Below are positions 1-7,946 of a stretch of DNA of 64,000 bases, piece by piece. The notes beneath the pieces were generated by a model. The model did not search any database, was not told where the DNA came from, and was given only the letters and a program-made list of their open reading frames with translations. The stretch is from IMG/VR virus record IMGVR_UViG_3300010397_000003, positions 1 through 64,000 of that record; one strand, given 5' to 3'. The first letter of the stretch is position 1. Each line of letters begins with the position of its first letter. The DNA is from a virus. A program made the translations under genes and the position numbers.

Positions 1-136
1 AACACTAAAGAAGATTAACGCCTGGGCTTGCGTCTGCGATCGCTGTGGGTATTCATGGACTTCCCTCATCAAAGATCCAAAACGGTGCGGATCGCGTACC
101 TGTAAATCTCAATACTGGAACACCCCACGGACCCGT
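1..136. other. Window edge, no supported gene
   Basis: A 12-codon minus-strand ORF behind a GAGGGA sequence (ATG near 67) and an open partial frame running off the left edge can be read, but neither is long enough to call. It lies downstream of the left operon. Confidence 0.3.
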
Positions 137-358
137 TTACCCGCCGATAGGAAAGCCAAAGAGCCTCAGGCCAATTAGAACAAACAGCACGAAGATGAGC
201 AGGCTTCCACCAATCGGACGCCATGCGCGGCCATCTGGCGTTACTGCCGGCCATCCTGACCACAAACCGAAGATTAGCCAGAGGATTACCAAGAGCCAGT
301 AGAGAAGCCCGATCGGCACTGCGCCGCCGCTGCCCGCCAGTGTTAGTAGAATTGTCAT
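137..358 (-). CDS. Small membrane protein, two hydrophobic segments
   Basis: 73 residues, almost entirely two transmembrane segments (about residues 1-35 and 50-70) joined by a short Trp/Pro-containing loop. The start is set by GGGAGG seven bases upstream. It is the last gene of the left operon, after other small membrane proteins, so a holin-like or envelope role is possible, but no family motif proves it. Confidence 0.6.
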   Translation of the reverse strand: MTILLTLAGSGGAVPIGLLYWLLVILWLIFGLWSGWPAVTPDGRAWRPIGGSLLIFVLFVLIGLRLFGFPIGG

Positions 359-413
359 TTACAACCTCCCGAATTCGCTTAATACTTATCTTCCAGTTCG
401 CGGAACTCAGCAA

Positions 414-671
414 TCACGGCTTCGGCTCTTTGTACTCGAAGTTCAGCGAATGCGGCCACGGCCCCTCGAATCCCTGACTCTCAAGCCAAACACGTTGCGC
501 TTTGAATACAGCGTCCTCGGCGGTGTTTAGTAGTTCTACCATCTTGTAGCCCGCGTCCTCGGACAGCTCCACCGTTCCCGGCGCAACAACGCGCTCACAA
601 AGGTATTCGAGAGTGCTGGCAATGCAGCCGCCGTTGAGGATGATTTTTTCCTTACAGGGAAGTCCACCCAT
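414..671 (-). CDS. Hypothetical protein, 85 aa
   Basis: Acidic small protein without recognised domain. GGGAGAA upstream fixes the ATG. It ends just before the membrane gene at 358 and starts right at the stop of the gene at 673, so it is co-transcribed with the membrane cassette. Function unknown. Confidence 0.6.
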   Translation of the reverse strand: MGGLPCKEKIILNGGCIASTLEYLCERVVAPGTVELSEDAGYKMVELLNTAEDAVFKAQRVWLESQGFEGPWPHSLNFEYKEPKP

Positions 672-672
672 C

Positions 673-1074
673 TTAGTTTCTCCCTCTCGCTGCTTGTTTT
701 TCGCGCATGTCCGAGACCTTCAAATCCGTCAATTCTCGCCGCTCGGTTTCCTTTGCTATCTCACGTTTCAAGTCCTCAACCTGTCTCGCGTGATCCGCAT
801 CACGAAGCAATAGCGTGGTACTCAGATTGGAAACTTGAACCTGAATCGTTACCAGCCCGGTAACCAACACGATTGCCAGCGTGACGATGATCGCCAACAA
901 AGGCCACGGAATAAAAACGCCTTTCGCCGCTTGTTGCGCTACCACTTGGGTCTCCTGATGAGGTAAAAACCACCGCTCCCAAAACGAGTCTTGATGCGAT
1001 TTTGGCATATTAGCCGCGTTGCTGTTTGTGGGAATGGCGCGTATCTGAGTGGCGATTGCTGCATTTGATTTCAT
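673..1074 (-). CDS. Single-pass membrane protein with C-terminal coiled coil
   Basis: 133 residues: polar N-terminus, one hydrophobic segment at about residues 55-77, then a charged heptad-like helix (about 90-125) rich in Arg, Glu and Lys. This layout is compatible with a spanin- or holin-associated protein, but I see no lipobox or diagnostic motif, so this remains inference from topology and location in a cassette of small membrane proteins. Confidence 0.55.
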   Translation of the reverse strand: MKSNAAIATQIRAIPTNSNAANMPKSHQDSFWERWFLPHQETQVVAQQAAKGVFIPWPLLAIIVTLAIVLVTGLVTIQVQVSNLSTTLLLRDADHARQVEDLKREIAKETERRELTDLKVSDMREKQAARGRN

Positions 1075-1083
1075 GCGCTCATT

Positions 1084-1248
1084 TCACAAGATCGGAGTGT
1101 CAACCGGGTTGCGCTCGGGTTGTTTTTCTTTCCGCTTTTCTTGTTCCCCATCCGGGCTTTTGTTATCGTTCGCGCGCTGCGTCGCTTGAGCCTGAAAAGT
1201 TAGGCGACGTACGCGGTCGGCGGCGAGACTTTCGGGCCTCGTCGCCAC
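1084..1248 (-). CDS. Hypothetical charged protein, 54 aa, GTG start
   Basis: Open frame between the genes at 1255 and 1074, beginning with GTG directly after GGAG and ending in TGA ten bases before the next ATG. The product is hydrophilic with a Lys/Glu/Gln-rich C-terminal half. The very short SD-start spacing is a weakness. No known family. Confidence 0.4.
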   Translation of the reverse strand: MATRPESLAADRVRRLTFQAQATQRANDNKSPDGEQEKRKEKQPERNPVDTPIL

Positions 1249-1254
1249 CTCCGT

Positions 1255-1473
1255 TTACGCCTCAAAAACGTGCGTGCGATATTTTCTAACCAGCCGCGCA
1301 CCTTCGTAATAACGAAGCCTGCTGGCGAGCTTGTAGAGCCACAAGCGCATTCCTCGAATTCGCATCGCTTCAGGAAGAAGATTCGTTGCGCGTTCTTCGT
1401 TTACGTCTCCAGCAAGCGCCTTACATATCGCACTGAACACCTTTTGTCGTCTTGAAATCTTGGCTTTCCTCAT
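1255..1473 (-). CDS. Hypothetical basic protein, 72 aa
   Basis: Strongly basic helical protein (many Arg/Lys) with AGGAGAA nine bases before the ATG. No recognised domain; the charge suggests nucleic-acid or phosphate binding, which is only inference. Confidence 0.5.
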   Translation of the reverse strand: MRKAKISRRQKVFSAICKALAGDVNEERATNLLPEAMRIRGMRLWLYKLASRLRYYEGARLVRKYRTHVFEA

Positions 1474-1510
1474 GATGAAATTCTCCTTAACTTATCGATC
1501 CTATCAATCT

Positions 1511-1660
1511 TCACTCTTCTCGCCGTCTAGTAATCAACTGAAGGACTAAAAGTATCAAAGCAATCACGATCAGAACGTGAATAAGAACGCCGCCAAAATG
1601 AATAGCCCATCCGCATAGCCAGAGGACGATTAAGAGTGTTATCAGATACCAGAGGATCAT
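1511..1660 (-). CDS. lmo0937-type small membrane protein
   Basis: 49 residues starting MILWYLITLL: two hydrophobic helices separated by a Gly/His turn and ending in RRREE. This is the pattern of the lmo0937 family of tiny membrane proteins (about 48-50 aa). The ATG at 1660 is chosen over an upstream in-frame start because GGGG lies eight bases ahead and the family begins here. Cellular role unknown; an unusual cargo for a phage. Confidence 0.65.
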   Translation of the reverse strand: MILWYLITLLIVLWLCGWAIHFGGVLIHVLIVIALILLVLQLITRRREE

Positions 1661-1664
1661 TGCT

Positions 1665-2072
1665 TTACCCCCTTCGCAGCGCCATGAAGATCGCAATCAA
1701 GCCCCCTAGTGACGCGATGATAGCGAAAATCATTAGAAGTCCATTCGTGCGGCCCTCATTCTTGTCTATACGAGACGCGAGAAATGTTATCTTCTCAGTA
1801 TTGCTTCTACTGGCCTGCTCTGCCTCCGTGCGAGGCATCAGCGTCCGCTCCCGGTCGTTCATAGCCCCACGCCACTCGTTTGCGCTTGCGCGCCATTTCT
1901 CCGCGTTCGTCTCAGCTACCGCAACCGCCTTTTCTGACGCTGCCAGCGCCGCCGCCACCGCTTCCTTCTGCGCCGTCAGAGCATCCTTGACCGCCTGCTC
2001 CTGGGCGATGAACCGCTGATCGTAATGGGCTTTGAGCGTCTCGACTGTCCATTGTGAATCTTCGCGGCCCAT
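1665..2072 (-). CDS. Coiled-coil protein with C-terminal membrane anchor
   Basis: 135 residues. Residues about 20-75 form an Ala/Glu/Gln-rich helix, followed by a polar segment and one hydrophobic helix near residues 112-131 ending in RRG. This resembles C-tail-anchored phage proteins found near lysis cassettes. No catalytic motif. Confidence 0.6.
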   Translation of the reverse strand: MGREDSQWTVETLKAHYDQRFIAQEQAVKDALTAQKEAVAAALAASEKAVAVAETNAEKWRASANEWRGAMNDRERTLMPRTEAEQASRSNTEKITFLASRIDKNEGRTNGLLMIFAIIASLGGLIAIFMALRRG

Positions 2073-2084
2073 TCATATCTAGCC

Positions 2085-2567
2085 TCACTGAACCTTCATC
2101 GCGGCTTTCAATTCCGCAAGTCGATCACTCAACTCTTTCGCCGGATTTGCTGCCGGCCCGCCTACAGTTCGCGACGATCTGGGTGCAACACCGTAATAGA
2201 CCTTCGCGGCCTCGATTATGCCGCGCAAGATGTTTTCCACGTTCTGAAGTTTGGGACTCAGCTTGAAATGCCCGCGTCTTTCGATGTCGAAAAAGCGCAC
2301 CTCAAAGCGGGAGATCGCTTCCACCTTGCAAGGCTTCGACGTATCACAGGCTTTCAAATCAGTGGAAAGCGTTGCGGCCCCTTGCGCGAGATCGGAGAAG
2401 TCCTGAATTACTGCCTGCTTCTTGTCGCCCAGATTGAGCGAGTTTATGAGCGGCGTGCTTGCGGCGAGAATCAGTCGAAGCTGGCTTGCGAAGTCACTGG
2501 CACCGCAGTTGGCGAGTACCAGGATCGTGATTAGTGCGAATGCGTGAATGGATCGACGGTTAAGCAT
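2085..2567 (-). CDS. Putative lipoprotein
   Basis: 160 residues from the ATG at 2567, which has GAGG upstream. The N-terminus is a lipoprotein signal peptide: basic MLNRRS, a hydrophobic core and the lipobox-like LANC at about residues 17-20. The rest is a helical periplasmic domain with two further Cys near residue 75. It overlaps the upstream exported protein by eight bases. It could be an outer spanin or an envelope-acting lipoprotein. Confidence 0.6.
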   Translation of the reverse strand: MLNRRSIHAFALITILVLANCGASDFASQLRLILAASTPLINSLNLGDKKQAVIQDFSDLAQGAATLSTDLKACDTSKPCKVEAISRFEVRFFDIERRGHFKLSPKLQNVENILRGIIEAAKVYYGVAPRSSRTVGGPAANPAKELSDRLAELKAAMKVQ

Positions 2568-2844
2568 ACGCGCCTCTTTCGATGTAAATGGTTTGGCGTA
2601 GATTAAATACGCGCCCCGCGCCAACTTTGAACGGGTTATCGGGAGAATTCTTGAGGATTGACGCTATGCTGCCGTCCGGCCAGTAAACAATCTTGCCATC
2701 AAACCACGCTTGCAGCGCCTGGGTGTCATCATGAACCCCGTCGCCGTAGAGAACGTAACGCTTCCCACCAAAAAGAGTCGCTGGCGCAAGAGCTACAGCC
2801 GCCGCAACCAACGCGCTCGTGCAAATAAACGATCTGCGATTCAC
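2560..2844 (-). CDS. Exported protein with pectate-lyase-like N-terminal motif, short
   Basis: 94 residues from a GTG at 2844 set by AAAGGAGA seven bases upstream. It begins VNRRSF, then a hydrophobic stretch (a Tat-like signal, twin Arg), then YGDGVHDDTQALQAWFDG, the conserved beginning of pectate-lyase/beta-helix tailspike domains. The family is normally several hundred residues; here only the start remains, so it may be a truncated spike or a small protein reusing that fold. Confidence 0.55.
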   Translation of the reverse strand: MNRRSFICTSALVAAAVALAPATLFGGKRYVLYGDGVHDDTQALQAWFDGKIVYWPDGSIASILKNSPDNPFKVGAGRVFNLRQTIYIERGAYA

Positions 2845-2957
2845 AGAAATCTCCTTTACAGGGATATTAAGACGATTGATCACCGTCTTAGAGGATAGCT
2901 TTTGTGGTTTATTTACGTTCGCTGGAAGGTTAGAAAACACAAACAGCCTCGATCCTT

Positions 2958-3053
2958 TTAGACCGAAGCTGCCTGCGTGAATTGGCGACAGCCCTGACCA
3001 CGCTTACTCGGTTGGGCGATATGGCCGACCATTTCTGGCCGTGGCTTTTCCAT
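2958..3053 (-). CDS. Short ORF, doubtful
   Basis: 31 codons from an ATG without a good ribosome binding site. The frame stays open for about 30 further codons upstream with no start, so this may be the 3' part of a decayed gene. The rest of 2845-3246 holds a GGCC-GAAA-GGCC mini-hairpin near 3130 but no clear gene. Confidence 0.25.
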   Translation of the reverse strand: MEKPRPEMVGHIAQPSKRGQGCRQFTQAASV

Positions 3054-3246
3054 GTACTCTAGCTCGCGGATCGCCTTGGAGACTGATTGCTCAGTAGTAC
3101 ACGCTCGCTGATTTAAGGACTGCCGGGCCTTTCGGCCAGCGCTTGAAAAGAACTAACGACTGAGGCTTGATGAATTACGCGCGGCTAGCACCAAGCACGA
3201 GACGTTTGCGACTCTCTCAGACGCAAAGACATTTTACCACGACTCT

Positions 3247-3405
3247 CTACCTCACCACGCTCCGCCGCCAAAGCAACAGCTTCCACCATCGCGTACCGCG
3301 CACAGTTCCGAAACGACGAACGATCCAACCGGCATCCCAAAGGTCTTTGCGCCAAGTGTGAATGTCGGTAATTGCGATTGGGCCGATGCGAAGATTGATC
3401 GTCAT
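3247..3405 (-). CDS. Hypothetical small basic protein, 52 aa
   Basis: ORF with GAGG nine bases before the ATG, directly downstream of the gene at 3420. The product is Arg/Trp-rich and begins MTINLRIGPIAITD. No known family. The strong SD and tight spacing support it over overlapping frames on both strands. Confidence 0.5.
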   Translation of the reverse strand: MTINLRIGPIAITDIHTWRKDLWDAGWIVRRFGTVRGTRWWKLLLWRRSVVR

Positions 3406-3419
3406 TTTGGTCTACCTCA

Positions 3420-3746
3420 TTACTCGCCGTCGCAAAACTTACTTTGTCGGCATGGGCCGCACCGCATTCTATCAGGGAACCGCTCGCCGTACATATCAAC
3501 CGGCGGCGATACCAAGTGTCCGCATTCTAGTTTCCAGCGGGGCGCTCGCACCATCATGCCGTCATCATCCAACCCGAGATTAGTGAACTCCTCGGTGCTT
3601 ACCACGGCCCGCAACGGAGCATTCCGAAGTCCGATACGCTTCGCTTCGCCGGCCTCCATTCGGGCATCACGTTCCGGGTTAGGCTTTAACAGGCCAAGGT
3701 CTGTCGCCTTCTGAACCATTCGCCTATGTTCTTTTATTCCGCTCAT
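3420..3746 (-). CDS. Hypothetical protein with CxxC pair, 108 aa
   Basis: An upstream in-frame ATG lies inside the GGAGGA sequence, so the ATG at 3746 is taken as the start. The C-terminal part carries one Cys (LECGH) and a CGPCRQS pair, suggesting a small zinc site. No assigned function. Confidence 0.6.
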   Translation of the reverse strand: MSGIKEHRRMVQKATDLGLLKPNPERDARMEAGEAKRIGLRNAPLRAVVSTEEFTNLGLDDDGMMVRAPRWKLECGHLVSPPVDMYGERFPDRMRCGPCRQSKFCDGE

Positions 3747-3775
3747 GTTTCGTTCCTCCAACCTGATGGAGTCAC

Positions 3776-4078
3776 CTACCGGACACTTTCGTTTTCTCTG
3801 AACTTACTTTGCGGGTTTCTTCTTCTTTGGGCGTCCGCCCGGAACCGCTCCGCGCTTTCGATTCCAGTGCGGATCGTAATTCCATGAACAGCAAGCATAT
3901 CGCTCTCCCTCGCTAATTCCTGTCGAAGCCACGCCTTGATTGCCTCATGCCGTTTCCAGAACCGCTCCTTGTTGCCGTAATACCATCCGGTCTGTTCGCA
4001 GTCGTCCGCGTAACTCGCAATCTGAGCAAGCATCGTCGCGCTAAGTTTCAGCCGCTTTTTTGATTTCATGATAGCCAC
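3776..4078 (-). CDS. Hypothetical protein, paralogue of the gene at 29637
   Basis: 100 residues from a GTG at 4078 (AGGAG nine bases upstream). Residues about 8-50 match the protein at 29637-29879: both contain LKLS-TMLAQIA-YA-DC and GWYYGN followed by FWKRH-AIKAWL. The shared block is mainly helical. C-termini differ. A duplicated gene split between the two early arms; function unknown. Confidence 0.65.
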   Translation of the reverse strand: MAIMKSKKRLKLSATMLAQIASYADDCEQTGWYYGNKERFWKRHEAIKAWLRQELARESDMLAVHGITIRTGIESAERFRADAQRRRNPQSKFRENESVR

Positions 4079-4185
4079 TCTGTTCTTCTCCTTTTGCGAG
4101 CAATAGCGAGCGGTCGTCTGTGAATGCTGGTCGTCTCGCCAGGTCTGGGTTCTTATTTTTATGATCCTATAAATCGAAAGAGAAA

Positions 4186-4212
4186 GCCGATCCACCTCCA
4201 AAGTAGATCGGC
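4186..4212 (-). terminator. Intergenic hairpin, terminator-like on the minus strand
   Basis: GCCGATC and GATCGGC form a perfect 7-bp stem with a 13-nt loop. On the minus strand it is followed by TTTCTCTTT. The loop contains GGAGGTG. It sits in the 259-base gap between the genes at 4338 and 4078 and fits an intrinsic terminator or attenuator. Confidence 0.5.
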
Positions 4213-4337
4213 CCTTGCTAAAACTAACCACAGATTGTGTTGGGAAACGCATTAAATCTACTGAGTACCTGATCGACATGTGATACGCATATTGACTCCT
4301 TTGTTTGATTTGATTTCAGCATAACTAGTTTGTGGAC

Positions 4338-5321
4338 TTACGCCGCTACGGGTTTGGCTCTGTAATCCTCAGTCGGAGGTTTGATCGTGATCTTCGGCAT
4401 TGGCTTGTCTGTGCGCACCCATTCGGACACTCGGCCGCCGCGGGCCTGATCTGGTTTCCACTGTTGAGGCTGCTTGATGAAATAGCCGTCAGTTTGAAGA
4501 TTAAGCATTACGCGGCGAACCTCTGAAACCGGAAGGAAAGTAAACTCTGACATGAGGCTGTCCGTGTTGTAGCCCTTCTCCCAGGCGTAGAGCAACGCTT
4601 CCTCTGCGGCCTCGATAAACAATCCGTCGTGGCGTTCGAGCAGTTGCACGATTATCTCCAGAATATCATCCGCACAACGGGTATCGGGACACCTCAACCG
4701 GAGGGCATCAAGCGTAGGGTGCGCGTCAAAGTGAAGCCAGTTAGCCATCGCTTTGCGCTTCTCGCCGCCTATGGACTCAACAAAAGCCTTTCGCGCCGCG
4801 CTTCGGGTTTCCTTAATTTCCTCAACCGCTTTGCGGGCATCCGCGACCGAGAAAAAAGGGTTGTCTGCTTTCTTCTGCGCAAACACCTCCAACGCTTCTT
4901 CAGCGTCGGGCGCTCGCAGGGCTTGCTCGTAAAATCCCTTCTCCGTCAGGTCTGCGAATTTCTGATCGATCAGAAATTTCCCAAGCGTGTCGATAATTTG
5001 GGCGTTACGGTAAATCGTTGAACGGCTCTGGCCCTTTAAGTACGCTTCCTTGTCAACCGCCGCGACCACGCCCACGTCATCGCCTTTGGACTCAAGGCGC
5101 TTGAACATCTCAGAATCACAAGCGCACTCGACCACCCAAGCCCATGTTCCAACCTCTCGCGCCTTGTCGCGTATCTCTTTAATCTCTTCCGGTTCAAGTT
5201 CAGGAAGGAGCAGCAGCAACGAGTCACGGGTCTGTTCGAGACTGTTTGCGCCGTGAATGATTTCGGCCAAGGCTTCAGTTACGCGGGTCTTACGTGGTTT
5301 TGGTTTTAAGGCTGCTGACAC
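4338..5321 (-). CDS. Putative DNA-binding protein, 327 aa
   Basis: GTG start with AGGAG upstream. Predominantly helical; residues about 92-115 (KGQSRSTIYRNAQIIDTL) look like a helix-turn-helix, and the last third (about 245-285) resembles a winged helix (LPVSEVRRVMLNLQTDGYF). Full function unknown; a phage regulator or ParB-like/replication accessory protein are options. It lies immediately downstream of tnpB. Confidence 0.5.
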   Translation of the reverse strand: MSAALKPKPRKTRVTEALAEIIHGANSLEQTRDSLLLLLPELEPEEIKEIRDKAREVGTWAWVVECACDSEMFKRLESKGDDVGVVAAVDKEAYLKGQSRSTIYRNAQIIDTLGKFLIDQKFADLTEKGFYEQALRAPDAEEALEVFAQKKADNPFFSVADARKAVEEIKETRSAARKAFVESIGGEKRKAMANWLHFDAHPTLDALRLRCPDTRCADDILEIIVQLLERHDGLFIEAAEEALLYAWEKGYNTDSLMSEFTFLPVSEVRRVMLNLQTDGYFIKQPQQWKPDQARGGRVSEWVRTDKPMPKITIKPPTEDYRAKPVAA

Positions 5322-5395
5322 AGGGGTTGCTCCTATTCAAACTGTTTCTATTTCCATTAATCAACTCCCATGAACTTTCGCGGCTTACTTAATTG

Positions 5396-5426
5396 CGAAT
5401 TTCAGGCTGCCCTTGCGGACAATTCG
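5396..5426 (-). ncRNA. Hairpin at the tnpB 3' end, candidate part of a guide RNA scaffold
   Basis: CGAATT and AATTCG pair around the tnpB stop codon, enclosing a second short stem GTCC-GCAA-GGGC with a GNRA loop (minus strand). TnpB guide (omega) RNAs are made from the 3' end of tnpB and beyond, so this is the expected place. The element boundary and guide cannot be assigned from sequence alone. Confidence 0.3.
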
Positions 5427-6454
5427 AGGCTCATTCCAAGCCCGACCTTGAGCGTGTTGATAGCGGCGTTAACGTCTCTATCGTGCTCGGCTCCACAATG
5501 AGCACACGTCCAAAGTCTTACCTTCAAGCCTGCCCATCCGCTCGGCCCGGAAAGAGCGCCGCACGTCGAACAAGTCTTGGTGGAATTTCGTGACGGCACT
5601 TCGATGTACTCACGACCGCCTGCACGGCACTTGTACGCGAGCATAGATCGAAGCTGTCCGTGGCTACTTGATGCGACGGACTTGCCGAACTTCTTTGCGA
5701 TGTTTTTATGATTGTCTGCGCTGAAGGCGATTAACTGATTCTCGGAAACCAATCGTCGCGACAACTTGTGATTGCGATCCTTGCGCTGATTCGCAATTCG
5801 CTCGTGTAGTCTCGCAACCTGTTTGCGGTTAACGCCTCGCTGGGCCTGCGCCAATCGCAACGCGGAGGCTTCTAATTCTCGTGGGTGCGACATCTTCTCG
5901 CCTGACGATAGTGCGAGCAAATCCTTAAAGCCAGGGTCGATACCTATCTCTGAATCAGAGACGTGCGGAATCGCGTTTGGTTCCGCATCTATGAATAGAC
6001 ACAGATACCAGCCGCTTGCGCGCTTAACGATTCGGCCGCATTTGACTTTACCTTCAGGGACTTCCTGTTTGTGGTGGCGGATGCGCCCCAGAGTCGGGAT
6101 GCTTATGCGGCGATCGGGCCATCGCTTTACCGGATCGATTAGCGGAATACTGTTGAGTCGATTGCGGAATCCTTTGAGTCGCGGCCTGCGAGCAATACCC
6201 TTGAAGCATCGAGACCACGCGAGGTACGCATCGGCCAAGATCCCTTGAAGCACGTGACTTGGAATCTCCACCTTCTGGGAATGGTTCGCCAGAAGATTCT
6301 GAAAGGCTTTCGGCGTATAGAACACCCGGTCACGAGCGTCGTTCTCGATCTTTTTTACGCCCCAGTTCCACACGGCGGTTAGATGGCAAAGCCAGCGGTT
6401 AAGCTGGCGCTCTTGCCGCGGAGTGAGTTTCAGTTTTAACTGAACCTGAACCAT
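5402..6454 (-). CDS. tnpB: TnpB, IS200/IS605-type RNA-guided nuclease homologue with altered RuvC-II site
   Basis: 350 residues, close to the usual 350-450. N-terminal helical/WED-like region; RuvC-I at IGIDPGFKDLL (D173); RuvC-II region at residues 240-252, where the usual Glu after the hydrophobic strand is Ser245 (LIAFSAD); zinc ribbon C295, C298, C317, C320; RuvC-III HDRDVNAA at 324-331. Family members are programmable DNA nucleases guided by an RNA from their own 3' end. No tnpA is nearby, so it is an IS1341-like stand-alone copy. Loss of the Glu suggests reduced or no cleavage. No clear SD sequence precedes the ATG. Confidence 0.9.
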   Translation of the reverse strand: MVQVQLKLKLTPRQERQLNRWLCHLTAVWNWGVKKIENDARDRVFYTPKAFQNLLANHSQKVEIPSHVLQGILADAYLAWSRCFKGIARRPRLKGFRNRLNSIPLIDPVKRWPDRRISIPTLGRIRHHKQEVPEGKVKCGRIVKRASGWYLCLFIDAEPNAIPHVSDSEIGIDPGFKDLLALSSGEKMSHPRELEASALRLAQAQRGVNRKQVARLHERIANQRKDRNHKLSRRLVSENQLIAFSADNHKNIAKKFGKSVASSSHGQLRSMLAYKCRAGGREYIEVPSRNSTKTCSTCGALSGPSGWAGLKVRLWTCAHCGAEHDRDVNAAINTLKVGLGMSLELSARAA

Positions 6455-6515
6455 GTGAAACTATCTTATTTTACAACACTTTAGCGAGAGATTGGAGAAC
6501 TTTGTTCAACTCCCT

Positions 6516-6764
6516 TCAACACGTCTCGCAATAGGCTATGCGGCCTCTGTGCGTCAGAATCCAGCCGTGAATCGTCATCGGGAATTGTCCGCCCAATGTG
6601 AATTCGACGGCATCCACCAATCCCTTTTCTTGCATTGCGTCGAGAATCTTGGCCTTCGATTGGAAACAGCGCGGCAGACTCTTGTGATAGAACGCTTGCG
6701 CAATCTCAGAAGCGAACATCTTTTCGAGCATCTTCATTTCTGCTTTCGTGATCGTGTCTGCCAT
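6516..6764 (-). CDS. Hypothetical protein, 82 aa
   Basis: GAGGGAG precedes the ATG. The sequence (KAEMKMLEKMF, then KAKILDAMQEKGLV) suggests a small winged-helix-like fold and ends in a Cys pair (CETC). No family recognised. Confidence 0.6.
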   Translation of the reverse strand: MADTITKAEMKMLEKMFASEIAQAFYHKSLPRCFQSKAKILDAMQEKGLVDAVEFTLGGQFPMTIHGWILTHRGRIAYCETC

Positions 6765-6777
6765 TACCTAAACTCCC

Positions 6778-7071
6778 TCAACCCGCAACCTCAATTCCAA
6801 GCGCTGCGAATGCGTCAGCTAAAGTCTCAACTTTGAAGATCGGATAGCCCGCCCATTTCTCCGCAAACTCCTTCTGGCCGGGACGCAGTTTTCGTGCGCT
6901 TGGCTTCTTCGCGCCGTCCTTCAATTCAAAAAGCACCAAACGTTGACGGTGACCCACAAGAAGATCGGGGATTCCTTTGCCGCCTAACTTCTGAACCTTG
7001 ACGCCGATCTTCTCTAAGGCGCTCACGATTGCCTTCTCGTTGGCATCTTTTCTGTGAACCGCGTAACGCAT
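6778..7071 (-). CDS. VRR-NUC-type nuclease
   Basis: 97 residues with the VRR-NUC layout: N-terminal helix (EKAIVSALEKIG), GGKGIPDLLVGH containing the catalytic Asp, then LVLFELKDG with the E-x-K pair and a later RPGQKEFAE helix. These stand-alone phage enzymes are PD-(D/E)XK nucleases proposed to act on branched DNA. Tightly packed with the next gene. Family assignment is firm, substrate is not. Confidence 0.8.
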   Translation of the reverse strand: MRYAVHRKDANEKAIVSALEKIGVKVQKLGGKGIPDLLVGHRQRLVLFELKDGAKKPSARKLRPGQKEFAEKWAGYPIFKVETLADAFAALGIEVAG

Positions 7072-7395
7072 CTATTTCGTTTCGATTGCTGCTAGAGCAG
7101 CTAGACAGATTGCTTTGGGGAAGGTTTCGGCTTCAATCCATTCATTGTGCAAACCGTCTGTTAGTCCGTCTTTTAGAAATTGCGCAAACCACCGCCTTTG
7201 TCCGTTACGCTGGATTAAATAGTCCGACATGAAGTGGAGTCCTGGCGCGGCGATCTTCTCGACTACTTCCATTGCTGCGGAGATGTCCGTGGAGTAGCGT
7301 GGGAGTATTGACGCGCCCACCTTATCCGCGCCAGTCATCCAGTCCCAACCCATTACCTTCACGCCAATCTGCTTATCTAATTCTCGATCTTCCAT
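7072..7395 (-). CDS. Phage ABA-sandwich domain protein
   Basis: 107 residues. It has the typical features of this family: KVMGWDW near the start, YSTDISAAMEVVEKI in the middle and FPKAICLAALAAI at the end. The ATG at 7395 lies five bases after AGAGG; an in-frame GTG six bases upstream is less likely. Common in phage early regions; role unknown. Confidence 0.7.
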   Translation of the reverse strand: MEDRELDKQIGVKVMGWDWMTGADKVGASILPRYSTDISAAMEVVEKIAAPGLHFMSDYLIQRNGQRRWFAQFLKDGLTDGLHNEWIEAETFPKAICLAALAAIETK

Positions 7396-7556
7396 CTCCA
7401 CCTCTTTGCGAGCGAGCCACGAAACTACATCGAAACGGGCGTCGCTGAATTACCGTTGCTTTCAGAAAATAAATTCATTTCTGTTAATGAGAACCAGAAC
7501 CCTTCTAACTTTGTCGTCACGGTCTCCGTTTTCTCGCTCTGGTACGGCGTCCGATG

Positions 7557-7733
7557 CTAATCCTGATCATCAATCCAAAGCTGCGCGTTATCCCGCGCTT
7601 CGTCTTTATCTTCGCCGCGCGCATCGTGAACGCTGTTCTGTAGTTCGTCGTGAACGAAGCCCCACCATTCGCCCGCACGCTCTTGAAGGTCGATGTAGTA
7701 ACCGCGATAGTATTCCCACTGTTCGCCGTTCAT
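7557..7733 (-). CDS. Hypothetical acidic protein, 58 aa
   Basis: Starts in an ATGA overlap with the stop of the gene at 7730. Aromatic-rich N-terminus (MNGEQWEYYRGYYIDL) and acidic C-terminus. The translational coupling supports it. 7396-7556 holds no supported gene. Confidence 0.55.
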   Translation of the reverse strand: MNGEQWEYYRGYYIDLQERAGEWWGFVHDELQNSVHDARGEDKDEARDNAQLWIDDQD

Positions 7734-7936
7734 GGTCTTGCTTCCTTGGCTACGCGCCGACCCTTAGCCGTCAATCGCGCGATTTCGATTATTCCCGGCA
7801 CGCCAAGCCGCTCAATAAATCCTTGCGACATGCAATAGCGATAGCCTTTGGTTTTTGATGGCGGCAGAACAAGTCCTTTGCCCGGCTCACATTTCGCCAA
7901 CTCAATAAGTAGTTGCTTCCAGTTCTCGATTGCCAT
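7730..7936 (-). CDS. Hypothetical protein, 68 aa
   Basis: Start at MAIENWKQLL, with GAGAGGAAAGAG immediately upstream, rather than the longer in-frame start. Small helical protein with a Tyr/Cys region (YRYCMSQGF) and a winged-helix-like end (IARLTAKGRRVA). Function unknown. Confidence 0.55.
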   Translation of the reverse strand: MAIENWKQLLIELAKCEPGKGLVLPPSKTKGYRYCMSQGFIERLGVPGIIEIARLTAKGRRVAKEARP

Positions 7937-7946
7937 CTCTTTCCTC

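Noticed and set aside
3100-3150. tRNA-like D-arm sequence (GCTCAGTAGTACA) near 3090-3105
   Set aside because: No matching acceptor stem or T-arm consensus around it.
5823-6248. Plus-strand ORF inside tnpB
   Set aside because: Arg/Ser-rich shadow frame without SD; tnpB motifs on the minus strand explain the region.
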